From the NCBI GenBank assembly GCA_036389135.1, contig DASVQP010000124.1, positions 1 through 64,000 on the forward strand: a stretch of 64,000 nt of DNA, read 5' to 3'. The position numbers and the translations under genes are program-made. Shown here piece after piece: positions 1-8,047 of this stretch. Below the pieces are notes generated by a model. It was not told the origin of the DNA, did no database searches, and worked only from the letters and a program-made list of their open reading frames with translations. The DNA is from Longimicrobium sp. (lineage in GTDB: Bacteria > Gemmatimonadota > Gemmatimonadetes > Longimicrobiales > Longimicrobiaceae). The stretch's first letter is position 1. Each line of letters opens with the position of its first letter.

Positions 1-675
1 GAGCGTCAGGGCGAGCAGCAGCGTGCCCACACCATCGAAGCCGGGCCGATCAGTCTTCGATCCCCCGCGATCGACGGGCAGGTGGCGGTGCGCGAGAAGA
101 AAAGTCACGACACCCAGCGGCAGGTTGACGAGGAAGATCGCCCGCCAGCCGAGCCCGGCGATCAGGGCGCCGCCGAGCGACGGGCCGAGGGCGGTGCCGA
201 CCGCGGACATGGTTCCGAGCAGCCCCATGGCGCTGCCGGTCCTCGCCTTCGGCACCGTCTCGCCGACGAAGGCCAGGGTGAGGGCCATCATGACGGCCGC
301 TCCCAAGCCCTGCGCCGCGCGGGCTGCGATCAGCATCCACAGGGCCGGCGCGACGCCGCACAGCACCGACGCCCCCGTGAACAGGGCGATGCCGGCCAGC
401 AGCAGCCGGCGGCGTCCCATCGTGTCGCCAAGCCGCCCGACGCTGACGATCAGCGTGGTGATGGCGAGCAGGTAGGCGAGGACGATCCACTGGACCTCCT
501 GGAACGAGGCCGAGAACGCCTGCGCCAGCGTCGGCAGGGCGACGTTGGCGATGCTGGTGCCCAGTGAAGACAGCAGCATCGACAGCGAGAGGCTCGCGAG
601 CGCCCAGCGGATTGAGGCGTTCGCCTTTGCGTATTCGCCGGGCGCGGTCGCCGGCTTCGGCATCGTCAGGAGCAT
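1..675 (-). CDS. MFS exporter, DHA2-like (partial, C-terminus outside window)
   Basis: The reading frame is open from an ATG at 675 to the left edge, giving 225 residues of a membrane transporter. Visible are a hydrophobic TM1 starting near residue 22, the MFS loop 2-3 signature GRLGDTMGRRRL, and the motif-C-like run ALGPSLGGALIAGLGW that marks drug:H+ antiporters. The start is supported by GGAGG eight bases upstream. The family exports drugs or metabolites across the inner membrane by proton exchange. It is divergent from a LysR regulator across 136 bp, which suggests a regulator-exporter pair. The substrate cannot be told from sequence, and the C-terminal half is not in the window. Confidence 0.9.
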   Translation of the reverse strand, partial: MLLTMPKPATAPGEYAKANASIRWALASLSLSMLLSSLGTSIANVALPTLAQAFSASFQEVQWIVLAYLLAITTLIVSVGRLGDTMGRRRLLLAGIALFTGASVLCGVAPALWMLIAARAAQGLGAAVMMALTLAFVGETVPKARTGSAMGLLGTMSAVGTALGPSLGGALIAGLGWRAIFLVNLPLGVVTFLLAHRHLPVDRGGSKTDRPGFDGVGTLLLALTL

Positions 676-744
676 CGTTCTTCCCTCCGGCAGGCGGTGG
701 TTTCAACACGCCGGGGAAGCTCAGGCAAACGCCGGCATTGCGGA

Positions 745-776
745 AGACGCACGGATTGCACTTTATTCGTGCGTCT
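745..776. promoter_or_regulatory. Candidate LysR operator between divergent genes
   Basis: A perfect inverted repeat with 9-bp arms (AGACGCACG at 745-753, CGTGCGTCT at 768-776) and a 14-bp spacer lies in the 136-bp divergent gap between the MFS exporter and the LysR gene. LysR regulators usually bind dyads of this size in such gaps and control both genes. Function is inferred from position and symmetry. Confidence 0.5.
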
Positions 777-811
777 GACGCCATGTCACGATGCGACCGC
801 GAGGGTGATGC

Positions 812-1723
812 GTGGGACCCGATCTCAACCTGCTCGTCACGCTGGACGTGCTGCTCGCGGAGGGCAGCGTCGCGCGCGCGGCCCGGCGGCTGGGGCTCAG
901 CCCGTCGGCGATGAGCCGGGCGCTGGCGCGGCTGCGCGAGACGACGGGCGATCCGCTGCTGGTGCGGGCCGGGCGCGGCCTCGTGCCCACGCCGCGCGCG
1001 CTCGAGCTGCGCGGGCGGGTGAGCCAGCTCGTCCAGGAGGCGGAAGCCGTTCTGCGCCCCGCCGAGAAGCTCGACCTGTCGAAGCTGGCGCGGACGTTCA
1101 CGCTGCGGACGAGCGAGGGGTTCGTGGAGAACTTCGGGCCTCAGCTCATCGCCCGCGTCGGCAGGGAGGCGCCGGGGGTGCGGCTGCGGTTCGTGCAGAA
1201 GGCAGACAAGGACGGCGCGCCCCTTCGCGACGGAGCCATCGACCTGGAGACGGGCGTGGTGGAGGACTCGACCGCTCCGGAGCTGCGTGCGCGGGCCCTG
1301 TTCAGAGACCGCTTCATCGGCGTGGTGCGGGCAGGGCATCCGCTCAGCCGCGGCGAGGTCACGACCGCCTGCTTCACCTCCGGCAAGCACGTCTGCGTGT
1401 CGCGGAGAGGCCACAGCCAGGCGCAGGTCGATGAACCGCTCGCGGCGCTGGGGCTGGAGCGGGAGATCGGCACCACGGTGGGCGGCTTCTCGACCGCGCT
1501 GGCGCTGGCCCGCGCGTCCGACCTGATCGCGAGCGTCCCCGAGCGGCACACGGGCACGTTGCGCGAGGGTGTGCACAGCTTTCCCCTTCCGTTCTCCACA
1601 CCCGAGATCATCGTTTCGTTGCTCTGGCACCCGCGGATGGGAGGCGATCCGGCGCATCGCTGGCTGCGCGGATGCGTTCGCGAGGTGTGCGCGGAGCAAC
1701 CCGATCCCCCCAAGGGAGTGTAG
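812..1723 (+). CDS. LysR-family transcriptional regulator
   Basis: A 303-residue protein of typical LysR length. Residues about 5-65 form the winged helix-turn-helix (LAEGSVARAARRLGLSPSAM region), and the rest is the periplasmic-binding-like effector domain. The start is GTG with a GAGGGTG ribosome site just upstream. It is divergent from the MFS exporter and separated from it by a 9-bp-arm dyad, so it probably controls that exporter and itself. The effector is unknown. The stop codon is four bases before the next gene, so the two are likely co-transcribed. Confidence 0.92.
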   Translation: MGPDLNLLVTLDVLLAEGSVARAARRLGLSPSAMSRALARLRETTGDPLLVRAGRGLVPTPRALELRGRVSQLVQEAEAVLRPAEKLDLSKLARTFTLRTSEGFVENFGPQLIARVGREAPGVRLRFVQKADKDGAPLRDGAIDLETGVVEDSTAPELRARALFRDRFIGVVRAGHPLSRGEVTTACFTSGKHVCVSRRGHSQAQVDEPLAALGLEREIGTTVGGFSTALALARASDLIASVPERHTGTLREGVHSFPLPFSTPEIIVSLLWHPRMGGDPAHRWLRGCVREVCAEQPDPPKGV

Positions 1724-1727
1724 CGAG

Positions 1728-2192
1728 ATGACGGTGGACCGGCGTGATCTCAGATGCACCCTCACGGCGCTGCTGGCCGCATGGGTGACGATGGTGTTCG
1801 GCGCGAGCCTGCTGATCGCGGCGTTCGGCCCGGGCCCCGGTCCGACGACCGTCCAGGAGCTCGCGCGGGCGGTGTGGAAAGGGGCGGACGACATTGGCCC
1901 GGCCGTGAAGCTGCTGCTGATCGTGCTCTTTGCTCTTCAGCAGCTCGGCGGCAGGCGGCGGCGCGATCCCCAGCGCTACGAGAAGAGCCTCGTCGCCGGT
2001 GGCATACTCGGGGCGTTCGCCATGCTGTACACCGTTGCCCTGATCCCGCGGTCGTACTCGCGCGGGTTCGGAATCGGGCTCACCGGCACGCGGTTCGACC
2101 TCGCCGTCCTGCCCCTCTACCTGTGCGCCGGCGCACTGGGAGGCGTGGTGTTCACCTTGTCGCGCGCGAAGTGCCGCGCAGCCCGTTCGTAG
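1728..2192 (+). CDS. Four-TM membrane protein of unknown function
   Basis: A 154-residue protein starting four bases after the LysR stop, with GGGAG upstream of the ATG. Four hydrophobic stretches are visible: about residues 10-32, 62-77, 88-108 and 122-142. There is a basic cytoplasmic loop (GGRRRRDPQRYEKS) between the second and third. I do not recognise a family. Its position suggests co-expression with the LysR regulator, but no role can be assigned. Confidence 0.75.
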   Translation: MTVDRRDLRCTLTALLAAWVTMVFGASLLIAAFGPGPGPTTVQELARAVWKGADDIGPAVKLLLIVLFALQQLGGRRRRDPQRYEKSLVAGGILGAFAMLYTVALIPRSYSRGFGIGLTGTRFDLAVLPLYLCAGALGGVVFTLSRAKCRAARS

Positions 2193-2241
2193 CGGTCACG
2201 CGGGTTCGTGCCCGACGGGAGTGCCGCGCGCGGCGTGCCGG

Positions 2242-2439
2242 CTACTTCGAGGCGACGGACGCCTGCAGCGCGGCCGCCAGCCCCGCGTCGCCGCTCAGGA
2301 TCTGGGCCCAGGGAAGCTCGAGCCCCTTTCGCTTCCCCTTTTTCGTGATCCGCAGCCTCTCCGGCTCCAGCGTGACGACGTAGGTCGTGCCGTCCACCTC
2401 GATCGCGCGCTTGAGCGGCTTCTCCAGCTTCGTGACCAT
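2242..2439 (-). CDS. Small conserved-looking protein (65 aa), unknown
   Basis: Starts at an ATG preceded by GGGAGA at good spacing. The product is mixed-charge and soluble, with a beta-rich N-terminal half (IEVDGTTYVVTLEPERLRI) and a basic patch TKKGKRKG, ending in an alanine-rich helix. No signal peptide or membrane segment is present. I do not recognise it. The clear ribosome site and ordinary amino-acid composition favour a real gene. It is on the opposite strand to the upstream membrane-protein gene. Confidence 0.6.
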   Translation of the reverse strand: MVTKLEKPLKRAIEVDGTTYVVTLEPERLRITKKGKRKGLELPWAQILSGDAGLAAALQASVASK

Positions 2440-2466
2440 TCGAGCTTTCTCCCGGATAGAGGACCG

Positions 2467-2907
2467 TCAGACGCGCCGTAACGCCGTCACAACATCGGAG
2501 GTCGTACGTGAGCGGTTGCGCACCCATGCGGCGACCGCGGCGCGCCCGGGACCCCCGAAGAGATAGATGGGCACGCTCTCCGCGTGGCGGCAGAGGAGCC
2601 TGGCGCTCCCGGAAAAGAGGCCGGCGGGCTCGCAGTAAACCATCTCGTACCAGGGCACGAAGATCGGAGGGTGCCACGGCGCCCACACACGGATTCCAAG
2701 CCCGGCCGGCGTTATGAAGACCGTAACGTTGAGGTTCACGCCACGCGCGCGTGCCCATGCGAGGCGGAACACCTCCCCGCCGTCGCCTTTCGCGGTGCGA
2801 TAGCGCGTGGCCAGACTGCTCCAGCCGTCGAGCACCGGAAGCAGACGGATGAAGGCGATCATCCCCGCCAGCATGAACAACGCGCCAAGGTCAGTGTTCA
2901 AGTCCAC
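2467..2907 (-). CDS. Membrane-anchored hypothetical protein
   Basis: A 146-residue protein. Residues about 6-26 form one hydrophobic N-terminal segment (ALFMLAGMIAFIRLLPVLDG). The remainder contains a beta-rich stretch with FITPAGLGIRVWAP and an aromatic PPIFVPWYEM motif, suggesting a small PH-like or beta domain exposed to the cytoplasm. It lies just upstream, on the same strand, of the 65-residue gene. The family is not recognised, so no function is assigned. Confidence 0.6.
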   Translation of the reverse strand: MDLNTDLGALFMLAGMIAFIRLLPVLDGWSSLATRYRTAKGDGGEVFRLAWARARGVNLNVTVFITPAGLGIRVWAPWHPPIFVPWYEMVYCEPAGLFSGSARLLCRHAESVPIYLFGGPGRAAVAAWVRNRSRTTSDVVTALRRV

Positions 2908-2952
2908 GCCGGCTTACGGGTGAGGGTTGAGGTCGCGCGTTCGCGGCAGCCG

Positions 2953-3357
2953 CTACTTGCCGATCAGCGCGCCGATGCCTGCGCCGAGCAGTGCGCCGGC
3001 GAGCGCCCCGCCCGCCGCGCCGAGAAACGTGAGCTCGCCAGCGCGGGGATGTGCCCGTTCTATGTTGTCCAACGCGAATCCGCCCGCACCGCCAACGACC
3101 CCGCCGAGCACGCCCCCGACGATCGCTCCCGCCTTCCAGTAGCTGCCGCGTGCCGAGGCCGGAGGTGTGAGCGCCGCCTCGATGGGAGCGGCCGATGCCA
3201 GCGGGGCGTGTGCTTCAGCTGGCGCCAGGAGACGCGGGTCGTACGCGGCCCGCAGTCCACCGGAGTTGGATGGCTCCGTGCGCGTGGCGCCCTGCGCGTG
3301 AACGGACGGCGCCGCGGCGAGGGCGAGGAGGAGCAAGAGCAACGATCGGATCATCAT
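2953..3357 (-). CDS. Secreted glycine-zipper protein
   Basis: The best start is the ATGATG at 3357-3352 with GGTGG immediately upstream. An upstream ATG would add 33 residues of unlikely sequence before the signal peptide. The product begins with a signal peptide (IRSLLLLLLALAAAPSVHA). Two glycine-zipper-like hydrophobic stretches follow, VGGVLGGVVGGAGGFAL and a C-terminal alanine/glycine run (AAGGALAGALLGAGIGALIG). Glycine-zipper proteins are envelope-associated and of varied function. It is followed by an unrelated amidohydrolase gene on the same strand. Confidence 0.7.
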   Translation of the reverse strand: MMIRSLLLLLLALAAAPSVHAQGATRTEPSNSGGLRAAYDPRLLAPAEAHAPLASAAPIEAALTPPASARGSYWKAGAIVGGVLGGVVGGAGGFALDNIERAHPRAGELTFLGAAGGALAGALLGAGIGALIGK

Positions 3358-3518
3358 TCCACCGATGTGAGAGGATGGTTCGACGTGGCGGAAGCGAGTG
3401 AGTGCTGATGGCCGTTTCCACAGCCCCCGCGTTATGACCTGTTGTTCTGGCCGCAAAGAAGAACCCGGTGCGACCCACTAAGATCCCGCAGCGCTGGCCG
3501 GTCGAGTGTACACCACGT

Positions 3519-4949
3519 TTACCGTGCCTGGCCAGATGAGGCCCTCGCGACACGGCGGAGCAGCGCTGCCCGGTCCACCACGCGGCCGCGGGTGATGACG
3601 GCGGAGATCGAGCGGGTGTTGCGGATGTCCGCGAGCGGGTCGCGGTCCAGGAGGACGAGGTCGGCGGCGCGGCCCGGGCGGATGGTGCCGAGCGAGTCGA
3701 GCGCGCCCAGGTAGGCGGCGGGCTCGTAGGTGGCCGCGCGGATTGCCTGCATCGGGGTGAGGCCGGCGCGCACGAGGAGGACCAGCTCGTCGTGCAGCGA
3801 CAGGCCGGGGTAGACGTAGGCGAGCGGCGCGTCGCTCCCGGCCATCAGCCGCACGCCCAGCCGGTGGGCCTCGCCGGTGCGCGCCAGGCTGAAGAACGCC
3901 GCGACGACGGCGGAGTCCCGGGGCGTTGCGCGATTCAGCCGCGTCCGCCACACCGCTTGCAGGGTCGGGGGCACCCAGGGGAGCGCGGTCGGGTGCATGA
4001 CCGCGGTGTCGGTGCGCGCCAGGTAGGGCTGGTAGACGATCAGCGTGGGGGTGAGCCGCGTCCCGGCGCGCGCCATCTCGGCCAGGACGGCGGTGCAGCG
4101 CGGCGCATCGTAGCCCGTGCGCATGCGGCGTCCGTGGTCGCGGATCATCGCGAGCTCCGCGGATGGCGGCGCGCCGGCGGGCTTCGTGGACAACTCGCGG
4201 CGCAGCGTGGCGTCCTCGCGGCTGCAGGCGCGCATGAGGTCGTCCTCGTGCTCGATGCTGAGCTGGCCCGCGCGGATTGCTTCCAGCGTGGAGACCGAGT
4301 GCGGCACGTGCCCGGCGATGACGATCCCGCGGCGCCGCGCCTGGTCCGCCGCCGCGAAGTACGCGGCCCGGTTCAGGCTGCTGTAGACCTTGATGAAGTC
4401 CGCGCCCGCCTCCACAAGCGAGTCCACGGCGTGGCGCGCTTCGGCGTCGGTGGCAGCGCGCGCGACCCACGGCGCGCGGTTCACGGGACCGTCCAGCCGT
4501 CCGCCGACGACCATACGCGGGCCTTCGACGCGCTGCGCCGCCACCTCGCCGCGCCAGAAGCGCGCGGTGTCGACGTAGAAGCCCATGTCGCGCGCGCCCG
4601 TGACGCCCCACGCCAGCATCAGCGGGCCCGAGAAGTCCGCGAAGTCGTAGGCGAAGGCGTGCACGTGCATGTCCCACAGCCCCGGCATCAGCCACCGCCC
4701 GCGCCCGTCGATGCGCCGCGTGCCGCGCGGGACCTCCGTTTCTGAGGCAGGCCCCACCTCCACAACCTTCCCATCGCGCACGATCACCGTCTGGTGCGCG
4801 CGCACCGTTTCGCTCACCCCATCGATCAGCGCGACGTCGACGATGGCCAGCGCGGGCGGCGCCGCCTGCGCGCCGCAGCCCGTCATCGCCGCGGCCGCGA
4901 GGAAGGCGCGGAGCGTCCTTCTCACGCGTGGGGCGAGGCGGATGCGCAT
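3519..4949 (-). CDS. Amidohydrolase-superfamily lipoprotein
   Basis: A 476-residue metal-dependent hydrolase, probably exported as a lipoprotein: a basic N-terminus leads to a hydrophobic run ending in AAMTGC (Cys25). The amidohydrolase signature is clear: HVH at residues 95-97 after the PGLWDMHVH beta-strand, Lys187 in a KVY motif, His214, His234 (SIEHEDD) and the conserved Asp in MAGSDAP near the C-terminus. The C-terminus has the IRPGRAADLVLLDRDPL region typical of imidazolonepropionase/prolidase-like members. The substrate is unknown; peptidase or cyclic-amide activity is possible. It diverges from the next hydrolase gene. Confidence 0.88.
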   Translation of the reverse strand: MRIRLAPRVRRTLRAFLAAAAMTGCGAQAAPPALAIVDVALIDGVSETVRAHQTVIVRDGKVVEVGPASETEVPRGTRRIDGRGRWLMPGLWDMHVHAFAYDFADFSGPLMLAWGVTGARDMGFYVDTARFWRGEVAAQRVEGPRMVVGGRLDGPVNRAPWVARAATDAEARHAVDSLVEAGADFIKVYSSLNRAAYFAAADQARRRGIVIAGHVPHSVSTLEAIRAGQLSIEHEDDLMRACSREDATLRRELSTKPAGAPPSAELAMIRDHGRRMRTGYDAPRCTAVLAEMARAGTRLTPTLIVYQPYLARTDTAVMHPTALPWVPPTLQAVWRTRLNRATPRDSAVVAAFFSLARTGEAHRLGVRLMAGSDAPLAYVYPGLSLHDELVLLVRAGLTPMQAIRAATYEPAAYLGALDSLGTIRPGRAADLVLLDRDPLADIRNTRSISAVITRGRVVDRAALLRRVARASSGQAR

Positions 4950-5054
4950 CGGCGGGGTGCTGTCGAGGGCAGGGGAGTTGTGGCGAGGAGCCACGATGCA
5001 GCATCGTATGGATCGTAGCACCCTCCACCCTCCACGCCAAGGAACGATCCGCCG

Positions 5055-6068
5055 ATGTACAAGGCCGCCTCGCCGCTGCTCCCGTGGTGCGCCGCGCTCG
5101 TCGTGCTTCTCGCCGCAGCCTGCGCGCAAGCTCCCCTGCGGCGGCAGGAGGTGCGCATCGCCAGTGGCGGTGTAGTGCTGGCGGGGACCGTCGTGGCGCC
5201 GGCGGAGGGTGGGCCGCACCCGGCGGTGCTCCTGCTCCACGGCTCGGGGCCGGACGGGCGCGAGAATCCGTACTACGGCATGCTCATCGACGCGTTCGTC
5301 CGGCGGGGGTTTGCGGTGCTCGTCTACGACAAGCGCGGGAGCGAGGAATCGGGAGGCGACTGGCGGCTCAGCCCGTTCGGCGCGCTGGTCGACGACGCGG
5401 CTGCTGCGGCCCGGGTGCTTCGCAGGCACCCGTGGGTCGATTCGGCGCACGTGGGCGTCTGGGGTGGGAGCGAGGGCGCCGTCATCGCGCCGGAGGTGGC
5501 GCTGCGCGAGCGGCTGGCGTTCGTCATTATGCAGTCCGGCACGGGCGTCACCTTCGCCGAGCAGAACCTTCACCAGACCGCCGGGCAGGTACAGGCGCTG
5601 CCGCCGGAGGAACGACGCGCCGCGATGCACCTACAGCGGCTGAAGCACGCCTACGCGCGGACGGGCGCCGGATGGGAGGAGTTCGAGGCGGCTGCCCGGG
5701 CGGCGGCGGGGCGGCCGTACTCGGGGCTAGCCGGCCCCACGCGGCGCGACGACTGGTGGTGGTCCTGGTACCGCACGAAGATGGACTACACTCCCGTCCC
5801 GGCCCTGGCGCGGCTCCGCGCGCCGGTGCTCGCCGTCTGGGGCGGCGCGGATGCGCTGGTTCCCGTCGCGCGCAGCCGGGCCGCCGTCGCAGCCGCGCGC
5901 CGCGCGGCCAACCATCCGGGGGACTCGCTCGTCATCACCCCCGGCGCCGATCACGCGGTCCAGGTCCACGGGCTGCGCGGCGTGTTCCGGCGCGGCCTGC
6001 GCAACCGTCCGCTTCACCTCGGCCTGATGGTGAGATGGGCGGCGCGCCAGGTTACGTCGGGCGAGTGA
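5055..6068 (+). CDS. Alpha/beta hydrolase lipoprotein
   Basis: A 337-residue protein with a lipoprotein signal (Cys23 in LLAAACAQ). The alpha/beta-hydrolase fold is shown by the oxyanion strand LLLHGSGPDGREN, the nucleophile elbow GGSEG (Ser139), the acid in GGADALVP and the histidine in GADHAVQ. It resembles dienelactone-hydrolase/S9-like esterases of the cell envelope; the substrate is unknown. Its TGA stop (6066-6068) lies inside a dispersed repeat starting at 6061, so its last codons are repeat-derived. It is divergent from the amidohydrolase across 105 bp. Confidence 0.87.
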   Translation: MYKAASPLLPWCAALVVLLAAACAQAPLRRQEVRIASGGVVLAGTVVAPAEGGPHPAVLLLHGSGPDGRENPYYGMLIDAFVRRGFAVLVYDKRGSEESGGDWRLSPFGALVDDAAAAARVLRRHPWVDSAHVGVWGGSEGAVIAPEVALRERLAFVIMQSGTGVTFAEQNLHQTAGQVQALPPEERRAAMHLQRLKHAYARTGAGWEEFEAAARAAAGRPYSGLAGPTRRDDWWWSWYRTKMDYTPVPALARLRAPVLAVWGGADALVPVARSRAAVAAARRAANHPGDSLVITPGADHAVQVHGLRGVFRRGLRNRPLHLGLMVRWAARQVTSGE

Positions 6069-6178
6069 ACTCGCGGCAACAACAGCACAAAGTCCGCCTC
6101 CGCGGACTCCGGGTCCGATGCCGGGGTGCACGAGCCGGCTTCAGCCGCCTTCCCGTGGTTCCAGCCGGGGGATTATCC
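6061..6178 (+). repeat. Dispersed hairpin-rich repeat, family B copy 1
   Basis: The 49-bp core (6061-6109) begins with GCGAGTGAACTCGC, a 6-bp-arm palindrome. It matches a second copy at 31897-31945 with two mismatches. Inside is a short hairpin GTCCGC-CTCC-GCGGAC, conserved in both copies. A less conserved tail runs to about 6178 and includes GGGGGATTATCCCCC. It separates two convergent genes and supplies the upstream gene's stop codon. Confidence 0.75.
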
Positions 6179-6200
6179 CCCGGCGACCCAGCCGCCGCCC

Positions 6201-7178
6201 TCACTGGTACTGGATGTACAGCGGCTTCGGCTCCAGGCGGAGGAGGTCGCGCGGGGACATCAGGGGGTGGCCCTGCTTGGTGTCGTTGTGGTAGAAGAGC
6301 TTGAAGCCCGCGTACTGCACCGGGTCACGCACCACGAACGCCTCGTAGGAGTCGCGTTTCAGAAACGGAGGGCCCCAGCCGTCCATGTGGATGACGAACT
6401 GCACCTCCGGGCGCAGGCGGATCGAGGGCGCGTCGGTGAGCATGCGGCGGGTGAACCGGTGCACCACCAGCACCTTGGGCGGCAGGTTGTGCTTGCGGAC
6501 CAGGTCGGCCAGGAAGCCGGCTGCGTAGTTCACGTCGGCGGCGCTCATGGTGCCCACGCGCGTGCCGGGGCGCTGCCCCCCCTTCATGTAGAACTCCGGG
6601 TCGAGCCCCAGGTGCACGTCGGGATTGCGCAGGATCCACTCGAAGCGCGGCAGCAGGTTGCGGATGTTGTCCGTGCCGATCTGAAGGTCAACGAACAGCA
6701 CGCCGTCCACCTCGCGCGCCCACCGGTGCACCATCCTCACGGTGGAGTCGCGCACGATCGCCCTGTAGTGCCCGGAAGGCCCGGCATCCGCCTGCGCCAC
6801 CGATGCCACCAGGTGCAGGCAGGGCTTCACCGGGTGCGCCGGGTCCGCCGCGTTCCAGCGGGCCACCTCGCGCTGCAGCCGCTGCAGCATCTCGGCCTTG
6901 GGATACTGCCCGAGCGCGCCCATCCGCCGCGACGCCGGGTTGCCGTAGTAGCATACGATGCGCCTGCTGGGCAGGAGCGCGCCCGGGAGCGCGCGTGGGC
7001 TCTCGACCGGCCACCCCATGCGCCGCGCCAGTTCCGGGCTCTCCCCCGAGCGGCGCGCCACCGGCCGCGCGGCGGGTGTCGTGTCGCCCGGCGCCGTTGC
7101 GTGCAGCGGAGCGGCGGTCAGCGCGGCGGCGAAGAGCGCCGGCGCCAGCAGTGTGCGCGTGGTGATGGTCGGCTTCAC
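6201..7178 (-). CDS. Secreted protein of unknown function
   Basis: About 325 residues from GTG 7178, chosen because it begins a clean signal peptide (TRTLLAPALFAAALTAAPLHA). A GTG at 7223 would add 15 residues. The mature part is about 280 residues and contains alternating hydrophobic strands such as RIVCYYGNP, HLVASV, VLFVDLQIG, VHLGLDPEFYM and VQFVIHMDGWG. This pattern is reminiscent of a TIM-barrel hydrolase. Acidic residues in LGLDPEF and HMDGWG could be catalytic. I cannot name a family. It is expected to be periplasmic or secreted. Confidence 0.75.
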   Translation of the reverse strand: MKPTITTRTLLAPALFAAALTAAPLHATAPGDTTPAARPVARRSGESPELARRMGWPVESPRALPGALLPSRRIVCYYGNPASRRMGALGQYPKAEMLQRLQREVARWNAADPAHPVKPCLHLVASVAQADAGPSGHYRAIVRDSTVRMVHRWAREVDGVLFVDLQIGTDNIRNLLPRFEWILRNPDVHLGLDPEFYMKGGQRPGTRVGTMSAADVNYAAGFLADLVRKHNLPPKVLVVHRFTRRMLTDAPSIRLRPEVQFVIHMDGWGPPFLKRDSYEAFVVRDPVQYAGFKLFYHNDTKQGHPLMSPRDLLRLEPKPLYIQYQ

Positions 7179-7399
7179 GTGGGGGGTGTTCCGTAGAATG
7201 AGATGCAGGCTCAGGGCACCCACATTTACAACCGGCGCCGCTCCGCCGCCAGAGTGCGCAGCCGCCGGTCCACCGACGCGCCCGCGAACCTTCCGCGCCT
7301 TTTGGCTTGTTAATTGATGCGAACCCCGCGGCCAGCGGCAGGCGCTACTCCCTCCACCTGTCGCCGATCAACTGTCGAGGGAACGACGAGGAGATCTCT

Positions 7400-7510
7400 A
7401 TGCCGAAGCAGAACGCGGCGCCCCGCCCGCCCAATGGGCCGAGCACGACAGGCGAGGAGTCGGGGAAGGGGCGGGGCAACAATCCCCCGAAGAGCCCGCC
7501 GAAAAAGTAG
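7400..7510 (+). CDS. Small proline/lysine-rich protein (36 aa)
   Basis: A short frame with GAGGAG seven bases before its ATG and a strong hairpin just after its stop, so it has the layout of a real one-gene unit. The product is unstructured and rich in Pro, Lys, Gly and Asn, ending PPKSPPKK, with no hydrophobic segment. Function is unknown. Being so short it could also be a chance frame, but the ribosome site and terminator argue for expression. Confidence 0.5.
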   Translation: MPKQNAAPRPPNGPSTTGEESGKGRGNNPPKSPPKK

Positions 7511-7512
7511 CC

Positions 7513-7551
7513 AGCCGAGCCCCCGGGGAACATCCCTGGGGGCTCACGGCT
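7513..7551. terminator. Hairpin terminator
   Basis: A long near-perfect stem (AGCCGAGCCCCC... pairing with ...GGGGGCTCACGGCT) begins three bases after the small gene ends at 7510, followed by TTT on the + strand. It lies between this gene and the convergent gene at 7570-7836, so it may serve both. Confidence 0.75.
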
Positions 7552-7569
7552 TTCCAGGAGAGCGCGCGG

Positions 7570-7836
7570 TCAGTCCGCCTCGAAGGCGTAGCTGTCGCCG
7601 AACCCGCCCTTGGTGAGCGTGCCGGTGGTGCCGTCTGGCAGCGTGATCCTGTACTTCTGCCCCGACGAGAAGAGCCCGGAGACGTCCTCCAGGACGTAAT
7701 CCTCGGCGAAGACGTTGCGCGTTTCCAGCTTGCCTCCCCAGGTCTCGTGGAGCTCGCCCAGGTCTTTCCCAAAGAAGCCGGGCTCCTCCAGGTGGAGAGC
7801 CCCGTCTCTTTCGACGATCCGGTACCGATCGGCCAT
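7570..7836 (-). CDS. Hypothetical protein (88 aa)
   Basis: A short acidic protein with no signal peptide or membrane segment. It is rich in predicted beta-strands: YRIVERDGALHLEEPG, YVLEDVSGLF and KYRITLPDGTTGTLTKGG. The C-terminal DGTTGTLTKG turn suggests a small SH3-like barrel. It faces the 36-residue gene across a shared hairpin. No family is recognised. Confidence 0.6.
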   Translation of the reverse strand: MADRYRIVERDGALHLEEPGFFGKDLGELHETWGGKLETRNVFAEDYVLEDVSGLFSSGQKYRITLPDGTTGTLTKGGFGDSYAFEAD

Positions 7837-7970
7837 GTGGATGCGGGGAAGGGGTCGCGGAGTGAATCGGCGGGACTGAAAATGCTCGCCCGGCGCGGGC
7901 GTTTCAAGGACGAAATTTCACCGTCCATCCACTTCACGTCTTATCACGCCTTTTTTCTGAATCGAAATCC

Positions 7971-8000
7971 TTGACCATAGCACGGGGGCGTGCATAGGAT
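7971..8000 (+). promoter_or_regulatory. Sigma-70-like promoter for the zinc-ribbon gene
   Basis: TTGACC (7971-7976) and TAGGAT (7995-8000) are separated by 18 bp, 48 bp before the start of the next gene. The rest of 7837-8047 shows no gene. Confidence 0.5.
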
Positions 8001-8047
8001 TCGGCGCAATTGGCGCGGGTGTCTGGAAACTCAAGGAGAGGGGTGTA

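Noticed and set aside
50-1894. Minus-strand frame of 614 codons covering the LysR gene
   Set aside because: It crosses the LysR gene in antisense and reads the MFS gene out of frame; the true MFS frame is open to the window edge from 675.
4994-5006. CGATGC-A-GCATCG dyad in the amidohydrolase/hydrolase gap
   Set aside because: Short, with no regulator nearby; could be chance in a GC-rich gap.
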